From positions 62,001 to 126,000 of the forward strand of contig JAGXKT010000002.1 in NCBI GenBank assembly GCA_018335035.1: a stretch of DNA of 64,000 bases, given 5' to 3'. Made by a program: the position numbers and the translations under genes. Numbering within the stretch: the stretch's first letter is position 1; every line of letters begins with the position of its first letter. The stretch comes from Phycisphaerae bacterium (lineage in GTDB: Bacteria; Planctomycetota; Phycisphaerae; SM23-33). Shown one piece after another: positions 11,001-19,605 of this stretch. The notes beneath the pieces are model-generated. The model saw nothing but the letters and a program-made list of their open reading frames with translations. It did not search any database and was not told the DNA's origin.

Positions 11001-13376
11001 CTACGGTGCGGCGCGTGTGGTTGGTCGTGTGGCGGGCTGCGTCGCCGGGCGTGTCGCGGGGCGCGTCGCCGGGCGTGTCGCGGGGCGCGTCGTCGGGCGT
11101 CGCGGCGCGGCGAACTCGAGCAGCGCCGTCATCAGCCGAACGCACGTGTCGGGCGTGTAGCCGCGCACGTCGAAGCCGGGATAGCCGACCAGCCCGGCCG
11201 TCAGGTCGTCGCGGCTGAAGACCACGGCCAGTCGGGGGCGCCCGTCCCGGCCGGCGGCGTACACGCCTTCAAGCCGGCGGCGGTCGGCACCGGCGTCCAG
11301 CGATTGGGCATAGGCCTTGCGCAGCCGTAGGGGCCCGGCGGCCCGGTAGATCGCGTGATCGCTCGCCAGCGGCTCCAGCCGACCGCCGGGCACGAGCTTG
11401 GGCAGCTGCTCTTGCGCCGCGTCGGCAAACGCCCGCGTCCCGCCGGCCGCGTCGACGATCAGCGTGCCGCCGGCATCGATGAACCGCCGCAGCGCGGCCA
11501 GCTGCTCGTCCGTCCATTCGAAGCCCTCTGTGCCGGTCATCACGGCGACGGGGCGCTTGGCGGCGTCGAGTTCAGCCGGCGGAATCGGCGTGGTCACGTC
11601 GAGGGCGATGCCCTCTGCCGCCAGGAGCAGCGCCAGTCGCCGCCAGGCCAGCGGCTCCGGGTTGCAGTTACCGTCGTGCCGCACGCGCGCGATTCGCACT
11701 GCGTGGGTCGGCATGCGCCGTGCCGGCTCGGGCCAGCGATCCGCGCCGCGCGGCAGCAGCGCGCCGCGACCCGTGGCCAGCAGGTAGACGTTGCCCAGCA
11801 GGTCGAACACGGGGCGGTTGTCGTCGGAGTGCGGCCCGAGTTGCAATGCCATGGACAGCTCGCGCGGGGCGTGGATCGCCAGCGGGCGGATACCATTGGA
11901 CACGGCGACCAGGCCCCAGCGGGATCGTCGCGTCTCCGGCTCGGCGTGACCGCCGCGGAGCGTGAACACGGGGTGGTCGTCGTCGATGCGTTCCAGCGAC
12001 CAGTCGGGGAACATCCGCTGATACAAACGGCGCATGTCGAGCGTGAAGCTGCCGCTGTTGCACGCGGCCTCTGAGAGGATCAACCCGCCGCCAAGGGCGA
12101 AGCGTCGCAGGCGGGCGACCTCGTCGTCCGTCAGTTCGCAGGGCCCGGCGCCGGAAATGTAGCAGATCGGGGCCTCGCGCCAGTCTTCGGCGGGTGCATC
12201 GGCTGGCAGAACCTGCCAACCCAGCGAGCGCTCGTACGTCCTGCTCAGCCAGCGAGCCAGCGTCGCCGCGTCGCGCGGACGGGGGTTCCACAGCCCGTCG
12301 TATTGCAGCTTCGTCACCACGACGGGCGCCCGCCCGCGCGCCAGAAACAGCAATGCCAGACCCGTCGGTTCGGTCCGCTGGGCGGCGTCGCCTTCGCCCC
12401 AGCTCCCGTCGGGGTTCTGGCGGGCCAGCAGGGCGGTTGCGGCGCTGGCATACCAGTCGTGTTCGCCGAAGTATTTGTACCCGCTGGCGCGCCCCACGCG
12501 CGCGGCGCAGAACAGCCAGTAGTAGTACCACTGCACGCCCTTGGCCGGGTTCTCGGCGGCGGCGAAGTGCTCGCCCAGCCACCCGTGGGCTTGCGCGATC
12601 GGCTCGTATTGGGGCTTGCGCCGGCAGCGGACGTAGTCCTCGGCATGCAGCGCGTCAAAGCAGGTATACAGTGTCGCCAGCCCCGCGGCCGTCATCGATC
12701 CGTACGGGCGCGTCCGTACGGCACCGGGGGGGATCCGGTAGCCCCAGCCGCCGCCGGCCTGCTGCTCATCCAGCCAGTGCTGTTCCATCGCGCGCCAGTA
12801 GCGTTTGGGGATCTCCGGTCCCCGCTCGGCCGCATGACGCATTGCCATCGCCGCGATCTGCGTGCAGGAGTTGTCGTACGCCGCGTCGGGCTCATTACGC
12901 GGCGTATACGAGTAGGCGCCGTCCGGCCCGGCCGCCTCCAGCAGCCAGCGGGCATCCTGCAGAAGTACGTCGCGATAGCGGTCCGCCCGCGTCTGAGACA
13001 TCGCACACACCCGCAGCGCGACGGAATACGTCCCGTCGAGCCGCGCCGCGGTCAACCATCGAAGCGCGCGGGGCATCGGTTCGGTGGCTTCATCGTCGCC
13101 GACGGACAGAAGCGCATACGCCGCCAGTGCCGTCCGCCCGCCGTGCAGGCCTCGCGGCGCGTCGGGCGCATACTCGCCGCGGCACTTGCCGTCCGGGCCG
13201 ATGCGTCCGCGAAGAAAGCCCGCCGCCCGATCGATGGCGGCTCGAACCCGGGCGGGATCGGGCGGCTCCGCGGCGCACTCGGCCGCCGGCGCGATACACA
13301 GGCACGCGACCGCCAGCGGCACCACGGCGCGGCGGAGGTCGATGGCGGCCCGTGGCGGCGTCACCGGGCCTTCCAC
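11001..13376 (-). CDS. Secreted protein: terpenoid-cyclase-like toroid plus two DUF4159 domains
   Basis: A 791-aa exported protein of unknown function, common in Planctomycetota. A signal peptide (about 17-36) leads into a prenyltransferase/squalene-cyclase-like alpha-toroid (about 40-350) with QW-type repeats such as GGGWGYR and NPDGSWGEGD. Two DUF4159 domains follow, the first beginning at KLQYDGLWNP (about 356) and the second at RVRHDGNCNP (about 560). These resemble glutamine-amidotransferase-like folds and share LTDDEVARLRRF/WTDEQLAALRRF segments. The last 30 residues are a Thr-Arg-Pro-Ala repeat. It overlaps the end of sppA by 16 bp, so the two probably form an operon. No catalytic role can be read from sequence. 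Confidence 0.85.
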   Translation of the reverse strand: MEGPVTPPRAAIDLRRAVVPLAVACLCIAPAAECAAEPPDPARVRAAIDRAAGFLRGRIGPDGKCRGEYAPDAPRGLHGGRTALAAYALLSVGDDEATEPMPRALRWLTAARLDGTYSVALRVCAMSQTRADRYRDVLLQDARWLLEAAGPDGAYSYTPRNEPDAAYDNSCTQIAAMAMRHAAERGPEIPKRYWRAMEQHWLDEQQAGGGWGYRIPPGAVRTRPYGSMTAAGLATLYTCFDALHAEDYVRCRRKPQYEPIAQAHGWLGEHFAAAENPAKGVQWYYYWLFCAARVGRASGYKYFGEHDWYASAATALLARQNPDGSWGEGDAAQRTEPTGLALLFLARGRAPVVVTKLQYDGLWNPRPRDAATLARWLSRTYERSLGWQVLPADAPAEDWREAPICYISGAGPCELTDDEVARLRRFALGGGLILSEAACNSGSFTLDMRRLYQRMFPDWSLERIDDDHPVFTLRGGHAEPETRRSRWGLVAVSNGIRPLAIHAPRELSMALQLGPHSDDNRPVFDLLGNVYLLATGRGALLPRGADRWPEPARRMPTHAVRIARVRHDGNCNPEPLAWRRLALLLAAEGIALDVTTPIPPAELDAAKRPVAVMTGTEGFEWTDEQLAALRRFIDAGGTLIVDAAGGTRAFADAAQEQLPKLVPGGRLEPLASDHAIYRAAGPLRLRKAYAQSLDAGADRRRLEGVYAAGRDGRPRLAVVFSRDDLTAGLVGYPGFDVRGYTPDTCVRLMTALLEFAAPRRPTTRPATRPATRPATRPATQPATRPTTRAAP
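11029..11100 (-). repeat. 12-bp tandem repeat coding a Thr-Arg-Pro-Ala tail
   Basis: Six 12-bp units, alternating between two variants (a 24-bp higher-order period), encode the low-complexity C-terminus of the DUF4159 protein. Unit number is likely to vary between strains by slippage. Confidence 0.8.
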
Positions 13377-14461
13377 ATGAACAGGATTCGCGGCGTCTGG
13401 ATCTCGTCGAAGGTCTTGCCGTCGATATGGATTCCCGGGGAGGTCTCAAAGCCCATACGCTCGCGCAGTGTCTGGCGGCGGTAGTATTGCTTGACGTGCG
13501 GTTCATCCAGCCCGGCCAGGACTGCCGCTCGATCAATCGCCTTGTCGCGGTAGCCGAGGGTATCGATCAGCCCGAGCGTTCGGGCCTGCTCGGCGACGTA
13601 GACCTTGCCGTTGAAGGCGGCATACTCGGGCGGCGGGCGGTTGGCGGGCTGTTCCGGCACGGGGCCGCGATACGGCGCCAGTTTGTGCCCGCGCCCCTCG
13701 ACGACAACCTGCTCAAACCGATCCTGCATCGCGTCCAGCAGATCGCGCAGGTGGCGTCGCTGCTCGTCCGAGGGCTCGCGCCACGGGCTCATTTCGTCTT
13801 TCCACTGCTCGGCGTGCGACGATTTCAACACGATCATCTTCGCGCCGAGTTTCTCCAGCGTTCCGGACAGCACCGGCCACTGCGCGATGACGCCGATGCT
13901 TCCGGTAATGGTCGTCGGCTCGGCGACGATCTCGTCTGCGCCGGCCGAGATGTAGTACCCGCCACTGGCCGCCAGGCCGCCCATCGAAACCACCACGGCC
14001 TTGCCGGCGTTCCGTATGCGGCTGATTTCCTGGTGGATCTGGTTGCTGGCGGAGACGCCTCCGCCCGGCGAGTTGACGCGGACGACGACGGCTCGAACGT
14101 TCTGGTCGTTTCGCACCCGGCGCGCGAACGTGCGGAACAGGCCGGCCTGCTCGTCGTCGATCACGCCGGAGACCGTAAAGACCGCGACGACCTGCTCCTC
14201 GTCACCCGCGCGGAGAACCTGCGAGGCCAGCCCCGATTCCATCTGCAGCGCCGTCAGAAGCACCAGATAGACGTTCAGCATGACGGAACCGACCAGCAGA
14301 AAGGCCAGCACACCGATGGTCAGGCGTCCCAGAAGTCGGCTGCGAGGGGCCTTTCGGCCCCGGTCCGCCCCGGCCGGTGGCGCAGGAGGCATCGCCGGTG
14401 CGGCGCCCGACACCGCAACGGATTCGGTGGCGTGTTCGGCTGATTCGTCGTTGGTGGTCAT
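13361..14461 (-). CDS. sppA: Signal peptide peptidase SppA
   Basis: A 366-aa membrane serine protease that degrades cleaved signal peptides. A disordered Ala/Pro-rich cytoplasmic N-terminus (1-44) precedes one membrane helix (about 46-72). The ClpP-fold catalytic domain has VVVRVNSPGGG (126-135) and GGLAASGGYYIS with the nucleophile Ser166. Lys221 in EQWKDEMSPWR is at the position of the general base in the short Bacillus-type SppA, and TGSIGV is also present. It is the single-domain form, not the doubled E. coli type. GGGAG about 7 nt before ATG 14461 is a good ribosome binding site. It is followed by the DUF4159 gene in the same transcript. Confidence 0.95.
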   Translation of the reverse strand: MTTNDESAEHATESVAVSGAAPAMPPAPPAGADRGRKAPRSRLLGRLTIGVLAFLLVGSVMLNVYLVLLTALQMESGLASQVLRAGDEEQVVAVFTVSGVIDDEQAGLFRTFARRVRNDQNVRAVVVRVNSPGGGVSASNQIHQEISRIRNAGKAVVVSMGGLAASGGYYISAGADEIVAEPTTITGSIGVIAQWPVLSGTLEKLGAKMIVLKSSHAEQWKDEMSPWREPSDEQRRHLRDLLDAMQDRFEQVVVEGRGHKLAPYRGPVPEQPANRPPPEYAAFNGKVYVAEQARTLGLIDTLGYRDKAIDRAAVLAGLDEPHVKQYYRRQTLRERMGFETSPGIHIDGKTFDEIQTPRILFMWKAR

Positions 14462-14502
14462 GACGTTCTCCCATTGGGGTACCGGACCCCGCGCTGCTCG
14501 TT

Positions 14503-14531
14503 AGTGTATCACGCTCGGCGGCACGTGCCCA
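14503..14531 (-). promoter_or_regulatory. Candidate sppA promoter
   Basis: Read on the minus strand, TGGGCA (14531-14526) and TACACT (14508-14503) are 17 bp apart, giving a leader of about 35 nt. That leader contains a small GGGGT/ACCCC hairpin. Confidence 0.5.
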
Positions 14532-14554
14532 TGGGCGGCCGCACCGCGACGCTG

Positions 14555-14582
14555 TTGGCATCGCGCCGCGTGGTCGTATAAT
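14555..14582 (+). promoter_or_regulatory. Strong promoter for the small lipoprotein gene
   Basis: TTGGCA at 14555-14560 and a perfect TATAAT at 14577-14582 are 16 bp apart, about 35 bp before ATG 14617. With the sppA promoter it forms a divergent pair. Confidence 0.75.
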
Positions 14583-14616
14583 GGCCGCACAGGCAACCAC
14601 GGGAGACGCAACAGAC

Positions 14617-15108
14617 ATGACGCACGCAACACGAATCGGTTTGGCGGTGGTTGCGGTCGCGGCACTGCCCTTGGGCTGTGAGCCGAGCGAGCTGTACCGC
14701 AACACGCGCCAGTTCACCGAGGACACGCTCGCGCCGCGGTCCGAGTGGCAGGCGCGGGGGCGGGGATTCGACGCCCCGCCTCACGCGATCGACTCGAACA
14801 CGCAGACCGTCGCCCGGACGCGGCGGGGTTACGGCGACGCGTCGCTGACGCTCGATTTGGGCGACGTGTGCCTGTTCAACATGGTGATACTCGATCACGG
14901 CTCGGCCGGCGAGATGGGGTTCGCCGGGCGCGTGGCTGTGCTGACGAGCATTGACGGAAAGACGTTCACGCGGTGCGCCGCGGCGCCGGGGACGCGCCGG
15001 ATTACGCTGATTCCGGTCGTGACGCCGACCTTGGCCCGCTACGTGCGCATTCAGGCGGTCAGCCCGGGCGGGCGCCCGTGGTCGATTGCGGAGGTACACT
15101 TGCAGTGA
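14617..15108 (+). CDS. Small lipoprotein with discoidin-like (F5/8 type C) domain
   Basis: 163 aa. The N-terminus has a short basic start, a hydrophobic stretch and the lipobox-like LPLGC (Cys at about 20), so the mature protein should be lipid-anchored in the envelope. The rest resembles a galactose-binding-like jelly roll: DNTLAPRSEWQA-type entry, ASLTLDLGDVCLFNMVILD in the middle, and a closing ARYVRIQAVSPGGRPWSIAEVHLQ strand pair, as in F5/8C domains that bind glycans or surfaces. GGGAG 11 nt upstream supports ATG 14617 over ATG 14581, which overlaps the -10 box. The ligand is unknown. Confidence 0.75.
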   Translation: MTHATRIGLAVVAVAALPLGCEPSELYRNTRQFTEDTLAPRSEWQARGRGFDAPPHAIDSNTQTVARTRRGYGDASLTLDLGDVCLFNMVILDHGSAGEMGFAGRVAVLTSIDGKTFTRCAAAPGTRRITLIPVVTPTLARYVRIQAVSPGGRPWSIAEVHLQ

Positions 15109-15151
15109 CGACACCGATGCGGCGTGCGAATAAAAATCGGGAGCTTGGCAC

Positions 15152-15574
15152 ATGAATGGCGACAACACGAGCAGCGACGCAAGCGGCCGCGACACGCCGT
15201 ACATCGTCATCGTCGGCATCCTGGCGGCGATGATCGTCGTCTGCCTGGCGACGCTGTGGCTGATGGAGCGCAACCGTCGCGTCAAGGCGCAGCGGCGGCT
15301 TGCCGAGGTCTCCGCGCAGCGCAACAGGCCGTTGGAGCAGTTGCTTGGAGCGTCGTACGCGCGGTCGGGCGACTCGTTCGCGCCGGCCGGCGCCGTCCGC
15401 CCGCTGCAGGCGGCAGACATCGTGCATATGGAGACTGCCGACGACACGCGCCGGCTGAAAGTGTCCGCCGAGGCGGGTCGGCGGCTGGGCTTCCGCGCCG
15501 GCGACGTGATCCAGGTCGTTGAGGCGACGACGAGTCGTCCGGGCGAGCCGCCTGCCGACACGCCGGATCGGTGA
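15152..15574 (+). CDS. Small single-span membrane protein, unknown
   Basis: 140 aa. A polar N-terminus is followed by one clear membrane helix (about 17-38, YIVIVGILAAMIVVCLATLW), a basic stretch (MERNRRVKAQRRL) and a soluble C-terminal domain with a beta-rich close (RLKVSAEAGRRLGFRAGDVIQVVE). That close looks like a small barrel or SpoVT/AbrB-like hairpin, though I cannot assign it. The basic residues after the helix suggest a cytoplasmic C-terminus. GGGAG about 8 nt before ATG 15152 supports the start. It follows the discoidin lipoprotein by 43 bp and is probably in the same transcript. Confidence 0.75.
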   Translation: MNGDNTSSDASGRDTPYIVIVGILAAMIVVCLATLWLMERNRRVKAQRRLAEVSAQRNRPLEQLLGASYARSGDSFAPAGAVRPLQAADIVHMETADDTRRLKVSAEAGRRLGFRAGDVIQVVEATTSRPGEPPADTPDR

Positions 15575-15618
15575 TCGCGGCGGTCGAATTTCAGTTTATG
15601 GCGCCCGGCGCGTGTGCT

Positions 15619-15644
15619 ATTCTACCGTCAAATCGCGGTAGAAT
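15619..15644. promoter_or_regulatory. Perfect 9-bp inverted repeat upstream of the alpha/beta-hydrolase
   Basis: ATTCTACCG (15619-15627) and CGGTAGAAT (15636-15644) are separated by 8 bp. The left arm overlaps a -10-like TATTCT (15618-15623). It could be a repressor operator or a hairpin at the start of the leader; the hydrolase ATG is at 15662. Confidence 0.4.
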
Positions 15645-15661
15645 TTGAACGAGCCGAGTGC

Positions 15662-16432
15662 ATGAAACACGAGACGTTGGAACGTGGCCGGGGGGCGCCA
15701 TTGCTGATGCTTCACGGCATGATGGGCGAACCGGGCAACTGGTCGCGCTTGAGCGACCACTTGCCCGAGTCATGTCGTATGATTGCGCTGCGGTTTCCCT
15801 TCTTTGAGGACGGACACAAGCTTAACAGTGTCCCGGCCGTGACGGATTACGCCCAGGACTACGTCGAACAAGCCGGTCTGGAGCGATTTGCCGTCTGCGG
15901 CAACTCCCTGGGCGGGCACGTGGCGATTGACCTGGCGATTCGCATGCCGCAGCGCGTCTGCGGGCTCGTGCTCAGCGGGTCGAGCGGGCTGTTCGAGCGG
16001 ACCTTCGGCACGGTCGTGACGCGCCCGCCGCGGTCGTGGGTGCGCGAGAAGATACGCGAAATCTTCCACGACGACGAGCACGTGACCGAGGAAATGGTCG
16101 ACCGCGTCATCGGCGTGATCTCCAGCCGGCGCAACGTGCGCACGCTGATTCAGATCGCCAAATCCGCCAAGCGGGACAACGTCGCTGAACGGCTGCGGTC
16201 GATTCAGTGCCCGGCGTTGCTGATCTGGGGCCGCCAGGACGAAATCACGCCGCCCAGCGTGGCCGAGGAATTCCATCGCAACCTGCCCAACAGCGAGCTG
16301 CACTGGCTGGAGGCGTGCGGGCACGCACCGATGCTCGAGTACCCGGAGCAGTTTGCCCAGGCGCTGGGTCGATGGTGGCGAGGGCACATCCATCCAGACA
16401 CATCCCGTCGGCAGGACGGAGTCGCCACGTGA
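15662..16432 (+). CDS. Alpha/beta-hydrolase
   Basis: 256 aa, cytoplasmic. The catalytic triad is visible: nucleophile elbow GNSLGG (Ser82), acid in IWGRQDEITP, and His in EACGHAPMLEYPEQF near the C-terminus. The HGMMGEPGNW segment forms the oxyanion-hole region. This is the standard arrangement of C-C hydrolases and esterases; the substrate cannot be told. It overlaps the following GH3-type gene by 4 bp (GTGA at 16429-16432), a tight coupling suggesting the two act on related acyl compounds. No strong ribosome binding site is seen before ATG 15662. Confidence 0.85.
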   Translation: MKHETLERGRGAPLLMLHGMMGEPGNWSRLSDHLPESCRMIALRFPFFEDGHKLNSVPAVTDYAQDYVEQAGLERFAVCGNSLGGHVAIDLAIRMPQRVCGLVLSGSSGLFERTFGTVVTRPPRSWVREKIREIFHDDEHVTEEMVDRVIGVISSRRNVRTLIQIAKSAKRDNVAERLRSIQCPALLIWGRQDEITPPSVAEEFHRNLPNSELHWLEACGHAPMLEYPEQFAQALGRWWRGHIHPDTSRRQDGVAT

Positions 16433-17964
16433 GCGCGCTGGCCGCGGCGCTGAACGTCTGGAGCAAGGTCGTCCAGCGCCGCATCCGTCGAGCGCGGCGG
16501 GATCCCGTCGGCATGCAGCGTCGCGTCTTCGAGCGCTTGCTGCGCAAGGGGCGCCGGACCGCGTTCGGCCGGCAGCACGGATTTGACCGCATCCGCACGC
16601 CCGATGACTTCGCGCGCGCCGTTCCGGTCGCCGATTACGTAGGGCGCCTCGAGATGTTCGAGCGCATCGTTGCCGGCGAACGGGACGTCGCCTGGCCCGG
16701 GCGAGTCCGCGTGTTCGCGCAGACCTCCGGCACGACGGCCGGCGACAAGCGCATCCCGCTGACGCGCGAGATGATGCGCGCCAACCGCCGGGCCGCGATG
16801 CGGATTTTCGCCTACTACGACCGGCGGCAGGGCGTTCGCGCCGGGGATCTGTTCCGGGGGAAGCTGCTGTTTCTCGGTGGCTCGACGGACCTGACCCGCA
16901 CGGAAAGCGGTGCGCTGATCGGCGACCTGTCCGGCATTGCGACGCGGTCGATCGTCTGGCCGATCAGCCGATGCTATGAGCCGGGAAAGGACCTGGCGCT
17001 GATCGACGATTGGGAGCAGAAGGTTCGGCGCGTTGCCGAGCGGACGGTACGGCGCGACGTGCGCTTCGTCACCGGCATGCCGAGTTGGGTCAAGGTGTTG
17101 TTCGACCGTTTGTGCGAGCTGCGCGGGGTGGCGCCGGAGGGGGGGATCAGCCGGATCTGGCCCAACCTGCGCCTCTTCGTCCACGGCGGGGTCAATTTCG
17201 CGCCGTATCGACGGAGCTTCGAGCGGTATTTCGCCGCCGGCGCGGCGCCGGAGTTCCTGGAGGTCTATCCCGCCAGCGAGGGCTTCATCGGCATCCAGGC
17301 CGAGCGCGATCGGCCGGACCTGGACCTGCTGACGGACAACGGCCTGTTCTACGAGTTCGTTCCGCTCAGTGAGTGGGGCCGCGACGACGCCCCGCGCCTG
17401 ACGGTCGGGCGGGTCGAGCCGGACGTGCCGTACTGCGTCGTGCTCAGCACGTGCGCCGGGCTGTGGGCGTACGACCTGGGCGACGTGGTGCGGTTCACGA
17501 GCGTCCGCCCCCCGCGGCTGGTGTTCGCCGGGCGCAACAAGCATTTCATCAACGCGTTCGGGGAGAACATCATTGGCGAGCAGGTCTCGGCCGCCGTCGC
17601 GGAGGCCGCCGCGCACACCGGCGCCGAGGTTGCGGAGTTCACGGCTGGGCCTATCTACGCCGGCGCGGGCCGGCCGGTCGGTGCCCATGAGTACGTGGTG
17701 GAGTTTTCCCAGCCCCCGGGCGAGGGGGTCGAGGCGTTCGCCGCCGCAATCGACGACGCCCTGAAGCGTCTGAACCATGACTACGCCGTTAAGCGCGGCG
17801 GCGACGTGGGCATGACAGGCGTGGAGGTCACGCAGGTGCCGCGGGGGACGTTCTACGCGTGGATGAAGCAGCGCGGCAAGCTCGGCGGGCAACACAAGGT
17901 GCCCGTCTGTGCCAATGATCGCACGGCAATCGACGCGCTGCGCGCGGCGGGCGGGCTGGCGTGA
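16429..17964 (+). CDS. GH3-family acyl-adenylate synthetase
   Basis: 511 aa, related to plant GH3 auxin-amino acid synthetases of the adenylate-forming ANL superfamily. Such enzymes activate a carboxylate with ATP and transfer it to an amino or thiol group. The nucleotide-binding loop is QTSGTTAGDKRIPLT (about 96-110). The second motif is YPASEGFIG (about 279), and FAGRNKHFINAFGENI near 365-380 resembles the hinge region. Start GTG 16429 overlaps the hydrolase stop; a longer frame to 16207 would run inside the hydrolase. Bacterial members have no settled substrate. Pairing with a hydrolase suggests an acyl conjugation/hydrolysis module (inference). Confidence 0.88.
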   Translation: MSALAAALNVWSKVVQRRIRRARRDPVGMQRRVFERLLRKGRRTAFGRQHGFDRIRTPDDFARAVPVADYVGRLEMFERIVAGERDVAWPGRVRVFAQTSGTTAGDKRIPLTREMMRANRRAAMRIFAYYDRRQGVRAGDLFRGKLLFLGGSTDLTRTESGALIGDLSGIATRSIVWPISRCYEPGKDLALIDDWEQKVRRVAERTVRRDVRFVTGMPSWVKVLFDRLCELRGVAPEGGISRIWPNLRLFVHGGVNFAPYRRSFERYFAAGAAPEFLEVYPASEGFIGIQAERDRPDLDLLTDNGLFYEFVPLSEWGRDDAPRLTVGRVEPDVPYCVVLSTCAGLWAYDLGDVVRFTSVRPPRLVFAGRNKHFINAFGENIIGEQVSAAVAEAAAHTGAEVAEFTAGPIYAGAGRPVGAHEYVVEFSQPPGEGVEAFAAAIDDALKRLNHDYAVKRGGDVGMTGVEVTQVPRGTFYAWMKQRGKLGGQHKVPVCANDRTAIDALRAAGGLA

Positions 17965-17973
17965 AGGCCGTGG

Positions 17974-18002
17974 TTGCTCCCCTTTGCCCCCGGCGGGTAC
18001 CA
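17974..18002 (+). promoter_or_regulatory. Candidate promoter of the mre operon
   Basis: TTGCTC at 17974-17979 and TACCAT at 17997-18002 are 17 bp apart. The expected start lies about 10 nt before the mreC ATG at 18020, so the leader would be very short. Confidence 0.45.
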
Positions 18003-18019
18003 TAGACCCGGCTACAGCC

Positions 18020-19021
18020 ATGCGACGCCGATTCGAGCTATCCAAGCAGCACGTCCTGGTGGGGTTGGCGTGCCTGTGCGCTGTGGCGGCGGCGGCGACG
18101 ACGTTCGCCCCGCGGCTCGGCGGCACGGTGCGCGCGGCGGCGGGGACGGTTCTGGCCCCGTTCGCCGATGCGGGCATGTACGTCACGGCTACGGCGCGCA
18201 GGCGTATCGGGCGCCCGGAGATGGTGCCCGCCGTCGAGCATGCCGCGTTGCGTCGACGGGCGGATTACCTGTTGGCGCAGGTGGACCATCTTCAGAAGCG
18301 CCTCGCTGACCAGCGGGACCGCTTTCGACAGGCGAGGGCGTTCGCCCGTCTGTTCGGCGACCGGCCTGCGGAGCAGATTCCCTTCAAGCTCATTCCGGCA
18401 CGCGTGGTGATGCGCCAGGCGTTGCCGTACGGGCAGGGGGGGGCGTTGAACGTCGGCGGCGCCGGCGGAGCGGCTGTCGGCGCACCGGTGACGATGCGAT
18501 CGCTCCTGACCGGTGAGCCCAAGGAATTGCTTCCGGAACGATGGGGCGTCGTTCGCGGGACCGTGCTGGTGGGGCGCATCAGCGCCTCGTGGGCATTCGG
18601 TGCGCGCGTGGCGCTCGTGACGGACCCCTCGTGCAAGGTTCAGGCGCAGGTGCGTCGGGTTATTCGCGACCCCGATAACCCGCGCCAGGTCCGCATCGTG
18701 CGCGAGGGATTCGCGCGGACGGTCAAGCTCTCGCCGGACTACAACGATCCGATTGACGTCATCGCCACCGGCGGCGACGACGCCCGAAGCGTCGTCATCC
18801 GGCAGGTCAAGGCCGACCACAACATCCTGCCCGGCGACGTGGTCGTCACGCGGGCCGATGGCGTCTGCCCCGAGCGCCTGCTGATCGGCGAGGTGGCCGA
18901 GGTCGTCGCCGACGCCGAGCACAGCGGCTTCGTGTGGCTACGCGTCGATCCGGCGGCCGAACTGGACGCGCTGCGGCGCGTGTATGTTGTCAAGCCGGTC
19001 TGGACGAAAGCGAGCCGCTGA
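18020..19021 (+). CDS. mreC: Rod shape-determining protein MreC
   Basis: 333 aa. A short cytoplasmic N-terminus and one membrane helix (about 12-30) lead to a coiled coil (about 75-115, LLAQVDHLQKRLADQRDRF) and the periplasmic MreC double beta-barrel. The barrel contains VRGTVLVGRISA, VALVTDPSCKVQAQV and a late GEVAEV segment. MreC links the MreB filaments to PBP2 and RodA in the elongasome. ATG 18020 is preferred because the helix starts directly after it. It overlaps mreD by one base (TGATG). No mreB is in the window. Confidence 0.9.
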   Translation: MRRRFELSKQHVLVGLACLCAVAAAATTFAPRLGGTVRAAAGTVLAPFADAGMYVTATARRRIGRPEMVPAVEHAALRRRADYLLAQVDHLQKRLADQRDRFRQARAFARLFGDRPAEQIPFKLIPARVVMRQALPYGQGGALNVGGAGGAAVGAPVTMRSLLTGEPKELLPERWGVVRGTVLVGRISASWAFGARVALVTDPSCKVQAQVRRVIRDPDNPRQVRIVREGFARTVKLSPDYNDPIDVIATGGDDARSVVIRQVKADHNILPGDVVVTRADGVCPERLLIGEVAEVVADAEHSGFVWLRVDPAAELDALRRVYVVKPVWTKASR

Positions 19022-19575
19022 TGCGCTGGGTGGCGTTTGCGATTCTGGCGTACGTCGCCGTCCTGCTGCAGACGACGGTGACCGGACTGATTCGCATCGG
19101 TGGGTTCGCGTTCGGCGGCATTCGCCCGGATCTGCCGGCCACGCTGGCCGTGTTCGTCGCGTTGCGCGTACGGGACGGCACGGACGCGATGCTTGCGGCG
19201 CTGGTGCTGGGTGCGGCGCTGGATATGACGGTCGTCGGCGGGCCCGGCGGCGAGACGGCCCTCGGTGTGCTGCCGCTGACCTACGTTCTGGGTGCCGCGG
19301 TCGTCTATTACGTGCGCGAGGCGCTGTTCGCCGAGCGCATCACGACGCAGGTGATCCTGGCGCTGGGGTTCGCCCTGCTGGTCCATGCCGGGTGGGTCTC
19401 GGCGCAGGCACTGCTCAACGCCGGGACGATGACGTGGGCGGCGTACCGGGCGATGCTCCTGCAGGCCGTCGGCGTGGCGGCCTACACGGGTGCCGTCATG
19501 CCGCTCGTCGTTGCGGCGCTTCGCCGGTGTGAGCGATGGATCGTGCCGGCTGCACCCCTGCGTCGCGGGTCGTGA
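19021..19575 (+). CDS. mreD: Rod shape-determining membrane protein MreD
   Basis: 184 aa with about five membrane helices and the short charged loops of the MreD family (IRPDLPATLAVFVALRVRDG at about 29-48). Position directly between mreC and PBP2 makes the call secure even though MreD sequences diverge fast. It starts at ATG 19021, which shares a base with the mreC stop. Confidence 0.85.
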   Translation: MRWVAFAILAYVAVLLQTTVTGLIRIGGFAFGGIRPDLPATLAVFVALRVRDGTDAMLAALVLGAALDMTVVGGPGGETALGVLPLTYVLGAAVVYYVREALFAERITTQVILALGFALLVHAGWVSAQALLNAGTMTWAAYRAMLLQAVGVAAYTGAVMPLVVAALRRCERWIVPAAPLRRGS

Positions 19576-19605
19576 CGTCCAGGCGCGTGAATCGAGAGGA
19601 GTGCG

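Noticed and set aside
11029-11100. CRISPR-like repeat
   Set aside because: Contiguous 12-bp units without spacers inside a coding frame; a simple low-complexity tail.
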